In this document: positions 18,580 through 27,915 of the stretch, piece by piece
Numbering within the stretch: the first letter of the stretch is position 1
How the letters are laid out: each line of letters starts with the position of its first letter
NCBI GenBank assembly: GCA_026390695.1
Contig: JAPLFL010000089.1
Location: 1-64,000 of the forward strand
DNA: 64,000 bases
DNA from: Candidatus Kapaibacterium sp.
GTDB taxonomy: Bacteria; Bacteroidota; Ignavibacteria; Kapaibacteriales; UBA2268
Reading direction: 5' to 3'
Program-made: the position numbers and the translations under genes
Notes under the pieces: model-generated
The model's database searches: none
Told to the model about the DNA's origin: nothing
The model's input: the letters and a program-made list of their open reading frames with translations, nothing else

Positions 18580-19077
18580 TTATTTATATTCTTTTAAAAA
18601 GTCCAATCTATCCTGAAGTTGTTCAACAGGAACCAAAAGCCTGTCTTTACCATAAATAGCATCCTTCTGACTCGAAAAAAGCAGTTCATAATCTTTGCTC
18701 ATAACTATTGCTTCTTCCGGACAGACTTCCTCACAGAAACCACAATAGATACAACGAAGCATATTAATTTCAAATTTTTCCGGATAGCGTTCTTTTTCAT
18801 TTTCGGTTTCTGCCGCTTGAACTTCAATAGCCATAGCAGGGCAAACAAGTGAGCATAAACCACAAGCTACGCAACGCTCCTTGCCTTCTTCGAGCACTAA
18901 AACGGGCCGCCCACGGTAAGAACCAGTTGGATCCCAGCGCTGTTCAGGATATTGGCGTGTAAATTTGGGTTTAAACATTTCACGAAAAGTGATGCTCATT
19001 CCCTTAGCTAATTCAGGTAGATATAATTTCTCAGCAAAAGTTAAACGCTGAGCTTCGGTGTTTTTATTTGTATTCAT
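18580..19077 (-). CDS. nuoI: NADH-quinone oxidoreductase subunit I (NuoI)
   Basis: NuoI carries iron-sulfur clusters N6a and N6b of complex I and sits in the peripheral arm next to NuoH. The 165 residues contain two ferredoxin motifs, [12 protein letters not shown] and [12 protein letters not shown], in the usual order, after an N-terminal amphipathic region ([15 protein letters not shown]). It starts 9 bp after the nuoH stop, so nuoH and nuoI are an operon. The nuoJ-N genes that often follow nuoI are not here, and the next gene is an unrelated peptidase. Confidence 0.96.
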   Translation of the reverse strand: MNTNKNTEAQRLTFAEKLYLPELAKGMSITFREMFKPKFTRQYPEQRWDPTGSYRGRPVLVLEEGKERCVACGLCSLVCPAMAIEVQAAETENEKERYPEKFEINMLRCIYCGFCEEVCPEEAIVMSKDYELLFSSQKDAIYGKDRLLVPVEQLQDRLDFLKEYK

Positions 19078-19086
19078 ATAGTTTCA

Positions 19087-20145
19087 TTATTTAATAATAT
19101 ACATAACTATTGCAGTTGCAACAACATTAAATATTGCTAACGGCAATAAAACTTTCCATCCGAGACGCATTAATTGGTCATAACGAAATCTTGGAATTGA
19201 CCAACGTACCCAAACAAAGAAAAAGATGCAGAAAATTACCTTTAAAAGTAACCAAGCAAATTGTACAAGTGACAAAGCCAAAGTATTCTCATGCAATCCT
19301 ATCAAAGAAGGTGAAAAAGGAAGCATCCAGCCACCGAAATATAGTGTACAAATCATTGCTGATGAAACAGCCATGTTTGAATATTCTGCTAAAAAGAACA
19401 TCCCGAACTTCATTCCGGTATATTCTGTATTATAACCACCTACAAGTTCAGGTTCGGCTTCAGGCAGATCAAATGGAGCACGGTTTGTTTCAGCAAATGC
19501 CGATACTAAGAAAATAATAAATCCCAAAGGTTGTAACAAAAGATTAATCTTCCATCCCTGTTGATGCATCACAATGTCATTCATAGAAAAAGAACCGGTA
19601 ATCATTAATATTCCAACAATAGCCAATCCCATAGATAATTCATAAGAAATCATCTGGGCAGATGAACGAAGACCGCCAAGAAGCGAATATTTGCTGTTCG
19701 ATGACCAACCGGCAAGGGTAATTCCATAAACTCCTACCGAAGTCATTGCAAGAATATATAAAATTCCGATGTTAATATTCGGAGCAATTCCAAATTGAAT
19801 CAATCTATCAACGCCTGCTATATTCATCATAAACGGGCTTGAAAACGGTATCACTGCATAGACAACAATAGCAACTCCAAGCGAAAGAACAGGCCCCAAG
19901 CGATGAAACTGATAATCAGCGCCTGCTGGAACCACATCTTCTTTGAATAATAATTTGATAACATCAACTATCGGTTGCAAGGTTCCGAATGGTCCAACTC
20001 TGTTAGGGCCGATTCTGTTTTGAATAAACGCAGATACCTTTCTTTCAATATAAACAGAAACAGCAGCAGATAATAAAACAATGCATAAAACGACTGCAAT
20101 AGATTTTATCAAAGCACTAACAGTAACAAAAATTATTTCGTTCAT
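19087..20145 (-). CDS. nuoH: NADH-quinone oxidoreductase subunit H (NuoH)
   Basis: NuoH is the membrane subunit that forms the quinone entry site of complex I. The 352-residue protein has eight or so membrane segments and the family signatures YIERKVSAFIQNRIGPNRVGP near residue 32 and AETNRAPFDLPEAEPELVGG near 220, the latter lining the quinone channel with its Glu/Asp cluster. Length is normal. It lies between nuoG (154 bp upstream) and nuoI (9 bp downstream). Confidence 0.97.
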   Translation of the reverse strand: MNEIIFVTVSALIKSIAVVLCIVLLSAAVSVYIERKVSAFIQNRIGPNRVGPFGTLQPIVDVIKLLFKEDVVPAGADYQFHRLGPVLSLGVAIVVYAVIPFSSPFMMNIAGVDRLIQFGIAPNINIGILYILAMTSVGVYGITLAGWSSNSKYSLLGGLRSSAQMISYELSMGLAIVGILMITGSFSMNDIVMHQQGWKINLLLQPLGFIIFLVSAFAETNRAPFDLPEAEPELVGGYNTEYTGMKFGMFFLAEYSNMAVSSAMICTLYFGGWMLPFSPSLIGLHENTLALSLVQFAWLLLKVIFCIFFFVWVRWSIPRFRYDQLMRLGWKVLLPLAIFNVVATAIVMYIIK

Positions 20146-20299
20146 ATTCCCTCTTTTAAATTACGAATTACGAATTTTGAATTACGAATTTTGGATAAAT
20201 GTTAATTCCAAAACTACGCTACTCCTTTTCTTAATACTTAACATATATTTTATTTTTAATTAACTCCACAACTTTACAAACTTTATGAACTTTACAAAC
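20146..20299. repeat. Spacer between nuoG and nuoH with simple direct repeats
   Basis: The 154-bp gap holds two kinds of short repeat. At about 20159-20195, AATTACGAATT-type blocks are repeated three times. At 20272-20300 a 29-bp sequence made of ACTTTACAA, ACTTTATGA and ACTTTACAA in a row abuts the nuoG stop. An identical 29-bp copy lies at 59366-59394, just before recR. No gene or terminator was seen. Confidence 0.7.
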
Positions 20300-22072
20300 T
20301 CAATTAGGTTTCATTGTATATGATTGATATGCAATAACTTTTTTATCGGGTGATCCTGCTTTGCCCAGCACTAAGCCTTGATATTCATCCAATAATTTAT
20401 AACTCATTCCGCTCAATGATTGGATTTGATCAGTGATTTCATCAAAAACATTGGAAGATGATTTATAAGTCCATGCAGCTCCGAATTTATTGGCTAATTG
20501 CATTATTATTCTCCAGCTTTGGCGGCTGTTGTGTATATTTCTGAGTGACCATCGGTCATTATGAGAGCCGAATTTTTCGAGACGATCCATCTTGGCACCC
20601 ATTGTAGAAATATTTTCATTGCTAATTAATGCAGGTTTGAAATGCTGTACACGCTTTTCAAAATTCACAAAAGTACCTTCACATTCTGCAAATGTAGAAG
20701 TAGCAAAAACTACATTAGCAATTTCGGTTAGTTTTGATTTGTTTGAAGCATGAACAATAATAAACTCGGCTTTAGCAAAAGATTCCAATAATTCGGGAAA
20801 TTGTCCTAATGAATCATCAAGTATATATACTGCTTTAAGCTGACCTACTGCAATTTTCTTTGCAATATCATTTATTTTATATCCATTTTGATCAGGAGCA
20901 ACTCCAATTTCAGTTAATCCGTTTGTATTAGGAGTTGTGTCATTAACCTTGAGTTTATTATCTTCAAAACCATCCTTTGAATACTTTTGAAAATCAATAT
21001 TATTCGTTTTGATTATCTTCTTTGCGAATTTCTTTAGTAAAAAATTATCCTCATTAGAACTATAAGCCGAACCGATAAACATAATTTCATTAGGCTGATA
21101 TTTTTTCAATCCCTGGTATGCCGCATCAACTGCCTGATCCCAGCTACAATCTTCATAACTGCCATTTACTCTGATCTGCGGTTCATTTATTCTGCATTCA
21201 TTAATATTCTCATACCAACTTAGCCTGCCGTAATCGCACATCCAGTATTTATTAACAAACATGTTATTTCTTGGTTCAACGCGTAAAACTTTATTTGCGC
21301 GAGATCCAATTTTAATATTGCATCCACGTGCGCAACCTGGGCAAATAGAATCATTGAAGCTCATATCCCAAACACGTGATGAGAACCTGAAATCACCGCT
21401 TGTTAAAGCTCCAACGGGACAAATATCAATCACATTCATAGAATAATCATTATTAAATTCCTTGCCTTCGGAAACTTTTATCGTAACTTTATCACCACGA
21501 TTGACAAACGCAAGAACATCTTGTTTAGCCACTTCACGTGCGAATCGGATACATCTGGAGCAAGAAATGCAACGTTCACCGTCATAAAATATCTCATTAC
21601 TCCACTTGACTCTTTTCTCTTTATGATTTTTTTCTTCTTCAAATCTGCTCTGGCCGTTAGAATGACGATATTCATACTCTTGAAGCTTGCACTGACCGGC
21701 TTCATCACAAATAGGGCAATCAAGCGGATGATTAATCAATAGGAATTCCATAACAGATTCCTGAGCTTTAATAACTTTATCTGTCTTAGTGTTAATATGC
21801 ATTCCTTCTGAAACCTGTGTGGAACAGGCAATCTGAAGTTTTGGGAAAAATCCTATAACTGGTTTCCCATCACTATCCTTATCGAATGATCCGTCTGCAA
21901 GTCGCTTTGGAAGCCCGATTTCAACAAGGCACATACGGCAGTTTCCTGAAACTGAAAGTTCGGGATGCCAGCAAAAATGTGAAATATTGATTCCGTTTTC
22001 AGTCGCTGCTTGAATAATAGTTTTATCAGGACTAGTCTCAATTCTTGTTCCGTCGATTACTATATGAGGCAT
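20300..22072 (-). CDS. nuoG: NADH-quinone oxidoreductase subunit G (NuoG), short form
   Basis: NuoG carries several iron-sulfur clusters of the electron-input arm. In the 590 residues I see the N-terminal [2Fe-2S] domain (HFCWHPELSVSGNCRMC), the His/Cys N5 motif HPLDCPICDEAGQC, a [4Fe-4S] motif CISCSRCIRF ending CPVGAL, and the CPGCARGC motif. This last is followed exactly 27 residues later by Cys, matching the C-x2-C-x3-C-x27-C signature of the extra N7 cluster. The C-terminal molybdopterin-like domain is present but shorter than in the 700-900-residue homologues. nuoE and nuoF, which normally stand next to it, are not here. The upstream gene is a glycosyltransferase. Confidence 0.93.
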   Translation of the reverse strand: MPHIVIDGTRIETSPDKTIIQAATENGINISHFCWHPELSVSGNCRMCLVEIGLPKRLADGSFDKDSDGKPVIGFFPKLQIACSTQVSEGMHINTKTDKVIKAQESVMEFLLINHPLDCPICDEAGQCKLQEYEYRHSNGQSRFEEEKNHKEKRVKWSNEIFYDGERCISCSRCIRFAREVAKQDVLAFVNRGDKVTIKVSEGKEFNNDYSMNVIDICPVGALTSGDFRFSSRVWDMSFNDSICPGCARGCNIKIGSRANKVLRVEPRNNMFVNKYWMCDYGRLSWYENINECRINEPQIRVNGSYEDCSWDQAVDAAYQGLKKYQPNEIMFIGSAYSSNEDNFLLKKFAKKIIKTNNIDFQKYSKDGFEDNKLKVNDTTPNTNGLTEIGVAPDQNGYKINDIAKKIAVGQLKAVYILDDSLGQFPELLESFAKAEFIIVHASNKSKLTEIANVVFATSTFAECEGTFVNFEKRVQHFKPALISNENISTMGAKMDRLEKFGSHNDRWSLRNIHNSRQSWRIIMQLANKFGAAWTYKSSSNVFDEITDQIQSLSGMSYKLLDEYQGLVLGKAGSPDKKVIAYQSYTMKPN

Positions 22073-22159
22073 TTAATTCTCCAATTTCAAATTTTTCTAA
22101 AAATCAAACATGCAATTTACGATTTTTGTGTGTAAAAGTAAATTTAATAATGATCACAA

Positions 22160-22918
22160 TTATTTTATAATTTTATATATGAGTACAATCATCATATTAT
22201 GCAAATAATGAAAAAAGTAACGAACTTGGCTTTTATCATATCTTTTCATTACCATCAACTCTTCATCAAATTGTTTCTTGTATTGAGCTCCACCTTTAGA
22301 GTTGCCATGGATGCGAAATGCAGATAGTGGTTTTTTAATAATGCAAGGTTGATATTTTTGAATAATTTTCATCCAATAATCATAATCCATTGTTAAGTGG
22401 AGGGATTGATCAATCAGACCAAACTCTTCGATGACTGATCGTTTGAGAAAAGTACTTGGTTGAATAATAAAATTTGCTAATGAAAGCATACGTTTACTTG
22501 GAAACAGCCTCAGTATGCGTTTGTAAGTGCTCACTAATTGTTGAATAATAATACTTTTCTCATTAACAATAATGCAATCACCAGTTACCCAATTACATTT
22601 CCGATAATTGTTAAAGGCTTCAATGACAGCTTCAAATGCGCCTTCTAAGAAATAATCATCAGAATTAATATAGCAAATAATATCTCCGGTGGACATTCTA
22701 ATTCCTTTATTAATTGCATCGGATTGCCCTGAATCTTTTTCTGAAATCCAATGTAATTTATCCTCATATTTTTTTAATATTTCTAAAGTATTATCCGTAG
22801 ATCCGCCGTCACAAACAATATACTCTATATTTTTATAACTTTGATTTATTACACTAAGGATAGTTTCTTCGATAAAATGTCCCTGATTGTAAGAAGGGGT
22901 AATAACTGTAATTTTCAT
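22160..22918 (-). CDS. Family 2 glycosyltransferase
   Basis: The 252-residue protein has a GT-A fold: KITVITPSYNQGHFIEETI at the N-terminus, DGGSTDNTL binding the nucleotide, and the metal-binding DxD equivalent NSDDYF at about residue 85, followed by a MDYDYWMKI acceptor-side motif. It would transfer a sugar from a nucleotide donor to a surface polysaccharide or protein glycan in the cytoplasm. The donor and acceptor cannot be inferred. It starts 27 bp after the secreted subtilase gene on the same strand, so the two are probably co-transcribed. The C-terminal 20 residues are hydrophobic and aromatic and may touch the membrane. Confidence 0.9.
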   Translation of the reverse strand: MKITVITPSYNQGHFIEETILSVINQSYKNIEYIVCDGGSTDNTLEILKKYEDKLHWISEKDSGQSDAINKGIRMSTGDIICYINSDDYFLEGAFEAVIEAFNNYRKCNWVTGDCIIVNEKSIIIQQLVSTYKRILRLFPSKRMLSLANFIIQPSTFLKRSVIEEFGLIDQSLHLTMDYDYWMKIIQKYQPCIIKKPLSAFRIHGNSKGGAQYKKQFDEELMVMKRYDKSQVRYFFHYLHNMMIVLIYKIIK

Positions 22919-22945
22919 TCAATTTTAATTTATAATATTATATAA

Positions 22946-25813
22946 TCATCTGTTAATAACAATCATCTTAGTCTTTAAGTTAGTCTGATACTTGATTAAC
23001 AGCACATAAACAGAGCTAGGGATATTTGACAAATTATATTTAATTGATTCATTTTGACTGCTGATTGATTGAAGTTCTATTTCTTCACCAAAAAGATCTA
23101 TCAGGCTGACTGAAAGCGGAGTTTCATTACCAGTAAAAATATTAACAAAGCTATTTGCCGGATTTGGAAAAATAAGCACAGAATCTTTCTTAATATTATC
23201 AGAAACTGTAACAAAAGTAGAATCCACGCAGTTTTTAAGCATTTTTTTAATACTTTCCACTGAGTATGACGAGCATAGACAAATTTTAAATTTCAATTCT
23301 TCCATTGGCATAATATCTCTGGGAAACCGCATTCCCAGCAACATTGTCATATCTGTTTCAGCATTACTGATAAATTTACTGCCGGAATTCAAATATAAAA
23401 ACTTTTTGGAAGAATCAAATCCATTATCAGAATATGTATCAGAAGCCAATATTCCAGCCAATTGAGGCTGCAAAGGATACTCTTTGCTCGTAACTAAGCA
23501 TCCGATAAGCGGATAATTTCCTTTTCTACTAACCAGAGCCGCAATTGAATTATATCGGTTTTTGGTTTCAGGAATACCTTCATCAAAAAGTGTAATTCTA
23601 TTAGAATCCGCATTGAGTCCAATATCCCAGTCTAAAAAATAACCGAGTGATAATTTACTTAATTTTGTATTGCTTATATTTTTTGCCTGAAGTTCAACAG
23701 CAACAAAAGCACTATCTTTATCTATCAATACAGATTCCTGAAATTCCAGTCCTATTCTATTCCATTGATTTGCATTTGAATCAGAAAATGTACCTATATT
23801 TATATCTTTTCCATCAAAATTCTTTATTGGTAGAAAATCATTATTATAATTATATGAAGCATTCCTTACACAATGAACAACTCTGCCATCATCGACAGTG
23901 GCAATAAGTCCTCCCTCATTCAACAGATTGCAATATTCTTTTAAATAAAATCCGGAACCAAGATTATCATTCGGCGGATCAGAATATCCTAATCTTCCAT
24001 TATCAATGGCAGTAAAAGCCAGTTTTGAATTCTCAAATTTAGTAAAATCAGGTGTAGGAAGGAGTGGGAAAAGAATTTTATCAGAACTACCATCAGGAGC
24101 GCTAATTTGAAATTTTAGAAGAACAGGATATTTGTTTTCTTTAACTTTTGTTAATCTAAAGCCTCTGAAATTATCTACTGTTAAATTGCCTGAGTAATTG
24201 ACTGAAAGCACTGAGTCAATTATTTGGATGCAATTTGATGAATCATTAATAGTTGATATTTTAATTTTAACATTTGTTTTAGGGTTAAATACAGTTCTAA
24301 AAATTAAAGATAGTGCGAAAGTATCACCAAGAGTGGGTCTTTGAATAATTTTATTATCTTGAGAAATAGGATCAATCGAAATCGGTATTTGGGCAAGAAG
24401 ATTATTTTTATTATTTGTGACGCATTTATATAGATTCAGTCTGCCCGGAATAAGATCTTTCAATTTTGGATTGACAGTATCAATATTATCATTAGATAGT
24501 CGAACAATTTCATTAGCTTCTATCGAATTCAGCTCAGGGTGCTGTGCACGAACTAAAGCTACTGCTCCTGAAGCTATCGGAGATGCACCAGATGTACAGC
24601 AAAAACCGCCATAAGGGTCACGATCCGAAGTTGTATATGAATCCTGACCCGGTGTCATTATATCAACAAAATGACCACGAGCAGACATATCGACAACTTC
24701 ATCTTTAATATTTGTCACACCAGCAGCTAAAACATATCTGTATGCTGCCGGGTAAAATGGCATTGTTGTTCCATGATTACCTGCAGCAGCAACGACCGAA
24801 GAACCCAATGAAAAAGCATAATCTATTATCGTTTCATTTACACATGAGTATTCTCCACCGCCCCAGCTACAGTTAATAACCTGAAAACCATGTCTGGCAC
24901 AATACATAATCGCTTCATAGCCATAAATTATATAAGTACCGTAATTCAACATAACCTTCAATGGGAAAAAATGACATTTGAACCCAACACCTGCTACACC
25001 GATTTTATTATTCGTAGTAGCAGCAGCCAAACCAGCAACTGCAGTACCATGAGATATGTTGCAATAGGTATTTCCCGGTTTAGTGGTATCATCATGCCAG
25101 GCAAAATTGTATCCACTGTAATTATCAATAAATCCGTCACCATCATCATCAATCTCATTATCCGGAAGTTCTTTTTTATTTAACTGGATATTATCCCTCA
25201 AATCCTCCTGTGATTGCAGAATTCCGCTATCGCAAATACCAATTGTTACACTTGAATCACCTTGAAAAATATTCCATGCTTCAAAAGCGTGAATAGTTTT
25301 AAACATTGGCTGTAGATCAATCATTGGATCATTTGGAATGAATTCTCCAGTTAATTTTTGCAAATAATAAGGCTCTGCTACTTCGACCAGCGCACAATTC
25401 TTTTTAATATTATTGCAAAATTGTTCCGGTGTTGACGATCCATCGAAATCAACAATATATGTTCTTAACAGCTTGCTTTCAGCATCTATTCTAATTTTTA
25501 AAAGTTCTTTGTCGCGATTGTCAATTGAATTAATTGCCGGTTGATTTGAATATGCTTCATTGGGCAGCAGTAGCCTCTTAACAATATGTGCATTATACGC
25601 AACAAGTGCCTTTTGGATTTCAATTTCAGATTGCCATTCATTAAATCGTATGTAACATATATTGGAGAGAACCGCGTCCATTCTGACTAAACCAGTATTT
25701 TCCTTTAGAATTTCTTTATTTAGCCAGTGATCTGTAGCTTTCAAAGCCACGTTACAATTAATAAAGAAAATAAATATTAAAAATAAGTAGTTAGTTACAA
25801 ACGTTTTAAGCAT
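22946..25813 (-). CDS. Secreted subtilisin-like serine protease (S8) with T9SS sorting domain
   Basis: The 955-residue protein has a signal peptide (about residues 1-25), a propeptide-like region to about 165, and a subtilase domain. The catalytic triad is Asp195 (IGICDSG), His255 (NISHGTAVAG) and Ser408 (CTSGASP). The serine motif departs from the usual GTSMAAP, with Cys in place of the first Gly and Gly in place of Met. A calcium-type loop NEIDDDGDGFIDNYSGYNF lies between Asp and His. After the protease comes about 400 residues of beta-rich sequence and a T9SS C-terminal domain (FPNPANSFVNIFTG to YVLLIKY). It is predicted to act extracellularly on proteins. A GT2 gene follows it. Confidence 0.9.
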   Translation of the reverse strand: MLKTFVTNYLFLIFIFFINCNVALKATDHWLNKEILKENTGLVRMDAVLSNICYIRFNEWQSEIEIQKALVAYNAHIVKRLLLPNEAYSNQPAINSIDNRDKELLKIRIDAESKLLRTYIVDFDGSSTPEQFCNNIKKNCALVEVAEPYYLQKLTGEFIPNDPMIDLQPMFKTIHAFEAWNIFQGDSSVTIGICDSGILQSQEDLRDNIQLNKKELPDNEIDDDGDGFIDNYSGYNFAWHDDTTKPGNTYCNISHGTAVAGLAAATTNNKIGVAGVGFKCHFFPLKVMLNYGTYIIYGYEAIMYCARHGFQVINCSWGGGEYSCVNETIIDYAFSLGSSVVAAAGNHGTTMPFYPAAYRYVLAAGVTNIKDEVVDMSARGHFVDIMTPGQDSYTTSDRDPYGGFCCTSGASPIASGAVALVRAQHPELNSIEANEIVRLSNDNIDTVNPKLKDLIPGRLNLYKCVTNNKNNLLAQIPISIDPISQDNKIIQRPTLGDTFALSLIFRTVFNPKTNVKIKISTINDSSNCIQIIDSVLSVNYSGNLTVDNFRGFRLTKVKENKYPVLLKFQISAPDGSSDKILFPLLPTPDFTKFENSKLAFTAIDNGRLGYSDPPNDNLGSGFYLKEYCNLLNEGGLIATVDDGRVVHCVRNASYNYNNDFLPIKNFDGKDINIGTFSDSNANQWNRIGLEFQESVLIDKDSAFVAVELQAKNISNTKLSKLSLGYFLDWDIGLNADSNRITLFDEGIPETKNRYNSIAALVSRKGNYPLIGCLVTSKEYPLQPQLAGILASDTYSDNGFDSSKKFLYLNSGSKFISNAETDMTMLLGMRFPRDIMPMEELKFKICLCSSYSVESIKKMLKNCVDSTFVTVSDNIKKDSVLIFPNPANSFVNIFTGNETPLSVSLIDLFGEEIELQSISSQNESIKYNLSNIPSSVYVLLIKYQTNLKTKMIVINR

Positions 25814-25877
25814 TTTATAAATTGAGTATTTTACATTTATTCAAAATACAAAAATCGTTAATAATAATATCTAAAGA

Positions 25878-27908
25878 ATGAGATCAACAGTAATTAAATT
25901 CATATTTTTTGTAATAACAACCTGTACAATTGCTTTGTCACAGACACTTGTAGATTTAAGGAAACCATTAAATCCCGAAACATTTAAATTATGGGATGAA
26001 TATATCAGAAAATATGCTCCTTCTGACAGTGCTTTGAAAGTGGTGTCCCACATAGCATCCCGCCATTATTCTGTAAATAGTTACATTGTTGCAAGAGAAA
26101 CATATCTATATTTTCAACCACTTTTCCCTAACCATAAGGTTGATTTTGAATACGAAATTCAAAGGATGGAGGAATTGTTAATCGCGGTTGCACCAACTCT
26201 GGAACAGAAGCCGTTATATGAGAAATTCATAAATCAGACTGCTCCTGCTGAGAAAGCCTATGTAGGAGTACAGCGCCTTGCCGAAGATTATATAAACCGA
26301 AAAGACTGGGATTCTGCATTGATTGTCTTCAAATATTTCATGCCATTATTCCCGGATATGAAAAAAAGATTTTCAGGTATAATTTCATGTCTTTCTGCAC
26401 CAGAAGAGGCTATAAGCCTGAATAATATGGGTAAAGCAATTAATACTCAGCTTGATGAGTGGGATCCAACGCCAGTTCCGGGGGGAATGCTTTTATTCTT
26501 TACAGCAAGCAATCGTCGCGGTGGTTATGGTGGACACGATATTTGGTTTTCTGAATATAAGGATAGTGCTTGGCAAAAAGCTGTGAATCTTGGTAATGGG
26601 ATTAATTCAAAAAGAAACGAGACTGTTGATAATGTGAGTGCAGACGGAACAGCACTGTATTTATCGGGTGATTTCGAAGGAACCCTTGGTAAGTTTGATA
26701 TTTACTATTTACAAAAAAATAAAACAGGATGGAATGCCCTTAAACACCTCCCCTATCCGATTAATTCTAAATATTTGGATGAAGGTGCAGGCGAGTCACC
26801 TGATGGGAAGGCAATTATTTTTGCATCTGACCGCCCAGGCGGTGTCGGAGATTATCATCCTTATGGAGAGCTCTTTCATGGCGATCAGGAGGGGAATATT
26901 GACTTCTACGTGTGTTTAAAAACCGATTCCGGCTGGTCTGATCCTATCAATCTTGGAAAAACCATTAATACTCCTTATGCAGAACGATCTCCTTACCTTC
27001 ACCCAGATGGCAAAACATTATATTTCAGCTCTGACGGCCACTCGAGTTTAGGTCGCACGGATATGTTCAAATCCGTTAGATTACGTGATGATTCTTGGAC
27101 TGAGTGGAGTGAGCCTGTGAATCTTGGCAAGGAATTAAATACAAGTAGTAGCGACTGGGGCTATATTGTATCGGCAAATGGGGATAGTGCTTTCTTTGCT
27201 GCCCGCAATAGATCGGAAGGTAATGGTGGTTGGGATATTTATACAACTTCAGTTAAAAAAGAAAATAAACCACAAACGACTATTATTTTAAAAGGAAAAG
27301 TTACTGATAGAAAAGGCAAAGCTCTCGAAGCCCTCATCAAATGGGAAGACCTTGAGACCGGAAAAAATATCGGAACTTTAAGAACCGATCCAAATACAGG
27401 TGAATATTTCATTTCATTAACACCTGGTCGCAACTATGGCTACTATGCAGAAAAAGAAAAATATTATCCCAATTCCTCAAATATTGATTTGAAAAGTAAT
27501 ATCACAAAAAAAGAATACAAGAGGAATATTGTTTTAACTTCTATTAGGGAGTCTGGTTCTGATAATCGAAGCATTAGGATAAATAATCTTTTTTTTGATT
27601 TCAATGATTACAGCCTGAAACCTGAGTCCTATCCTGAATTAAATCGTTTAGCTAAAATTCTGAATGAAAATTCTAAACTAAAAATTATTATTAAAGGTCA
27701 TACCGATAGTATAGGTACAAATAGCTATAATCTTTCTTTATCAACAAAACGTGCAAATTCGGTTAAACAGTTTTTATTGAAAAATAATATTTCTGAAAAA
27801 AGGATCAAAACAATCGGTCATGGCTCTAATATCCCGATTAGGGCTAATGATACCGAAGAAAACCGCCAAACAAACAGAAGAGTTGAAATTAATTTCAAAG
27901 GTAAATGA
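25878..27908 (+). CDS. OmpA-family outer-membrane protein with PD40 propeller and Cna-like domain
   Basis: The 676-residue protein starts with a signal peptide (to about 21) and a helical, TPR-like region (to about 190). A WD40-like PD40 beta-propeller follows, with repeated FTASNRRGGYGGHDIWFSE and FASDRPGGVGDY type blades (about 200-460). Next is a short carboxypeptidase-regulatory-like beta-sandwich (about 475-540). The C-terminal OmpA/Pal domain is recognised by FFDFNDYSLKPES, IIKGHTDSIG and NRRVEINF and would bind peptidoglycan. This combination is typical of Bacteroidota proteins that link outer membrane and cell wall, some of them near T9SS genes. The next gene begins 7 bp downstream, which indicates an operon. 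Confidence 0.9.
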   Translation: MRSTVIKFIFFVITTCTIALSQTLVDLRKPLNPETFKLWDEYIRKYAPSDSALKVVSHIASRHYSVNSYIVARETYLYFQPLFPNHKVDFEYEIQRMEELLIAVAPTLEQKPLYEKFINQTAPAEKAYVGVQRLAEDYINRKDWDSALIVFKYFMPLFPDMKKRFSGIISCLSAPEEAISLNNMGKAINTQLDEWDPTPVPGGMLLFFTASNRRGGYGGHDIWFSEYKDSAWQKAVNLGNGINSKRNETVDNVSADGTALYLSGDFEGTLGKFDIYYLQKNKTGWNALKHLPYPINSKYLDEGAGESPDGKAIIFASDRPGGVGDYHPYGELFHGDQEGNIDFYVCLKTDSGWSDPINLGKTINTPYAERSPYLHPDGKTLYFSSDGHSSLGRTDMFKSVRLRDDSWTEWSEPVNLGKELNTSSSDWGYIVSANGDSAFFAARNRSEGNGGWDIYTTSVKKENKPQTTIILKGKVTDRKGKALEALIKWEDLETGKNIGTLRTDPNTGEYFISLTPGRNYGYYAEKEKYYPNSSNIDLKSNITKKEYKRNIVLTSIRESGSDNRSIRINNLFFDFNDYSLKPESYPELNRLAKILNENSKLKIIIKGHTDSIGTNSYNLSLSTKRANSVKQFLLKNNISEKRIKTIGHGSNIPIRANDTEENRQTNRRVEINFKGK

Positions 27909-27915
27909 CAAATGA

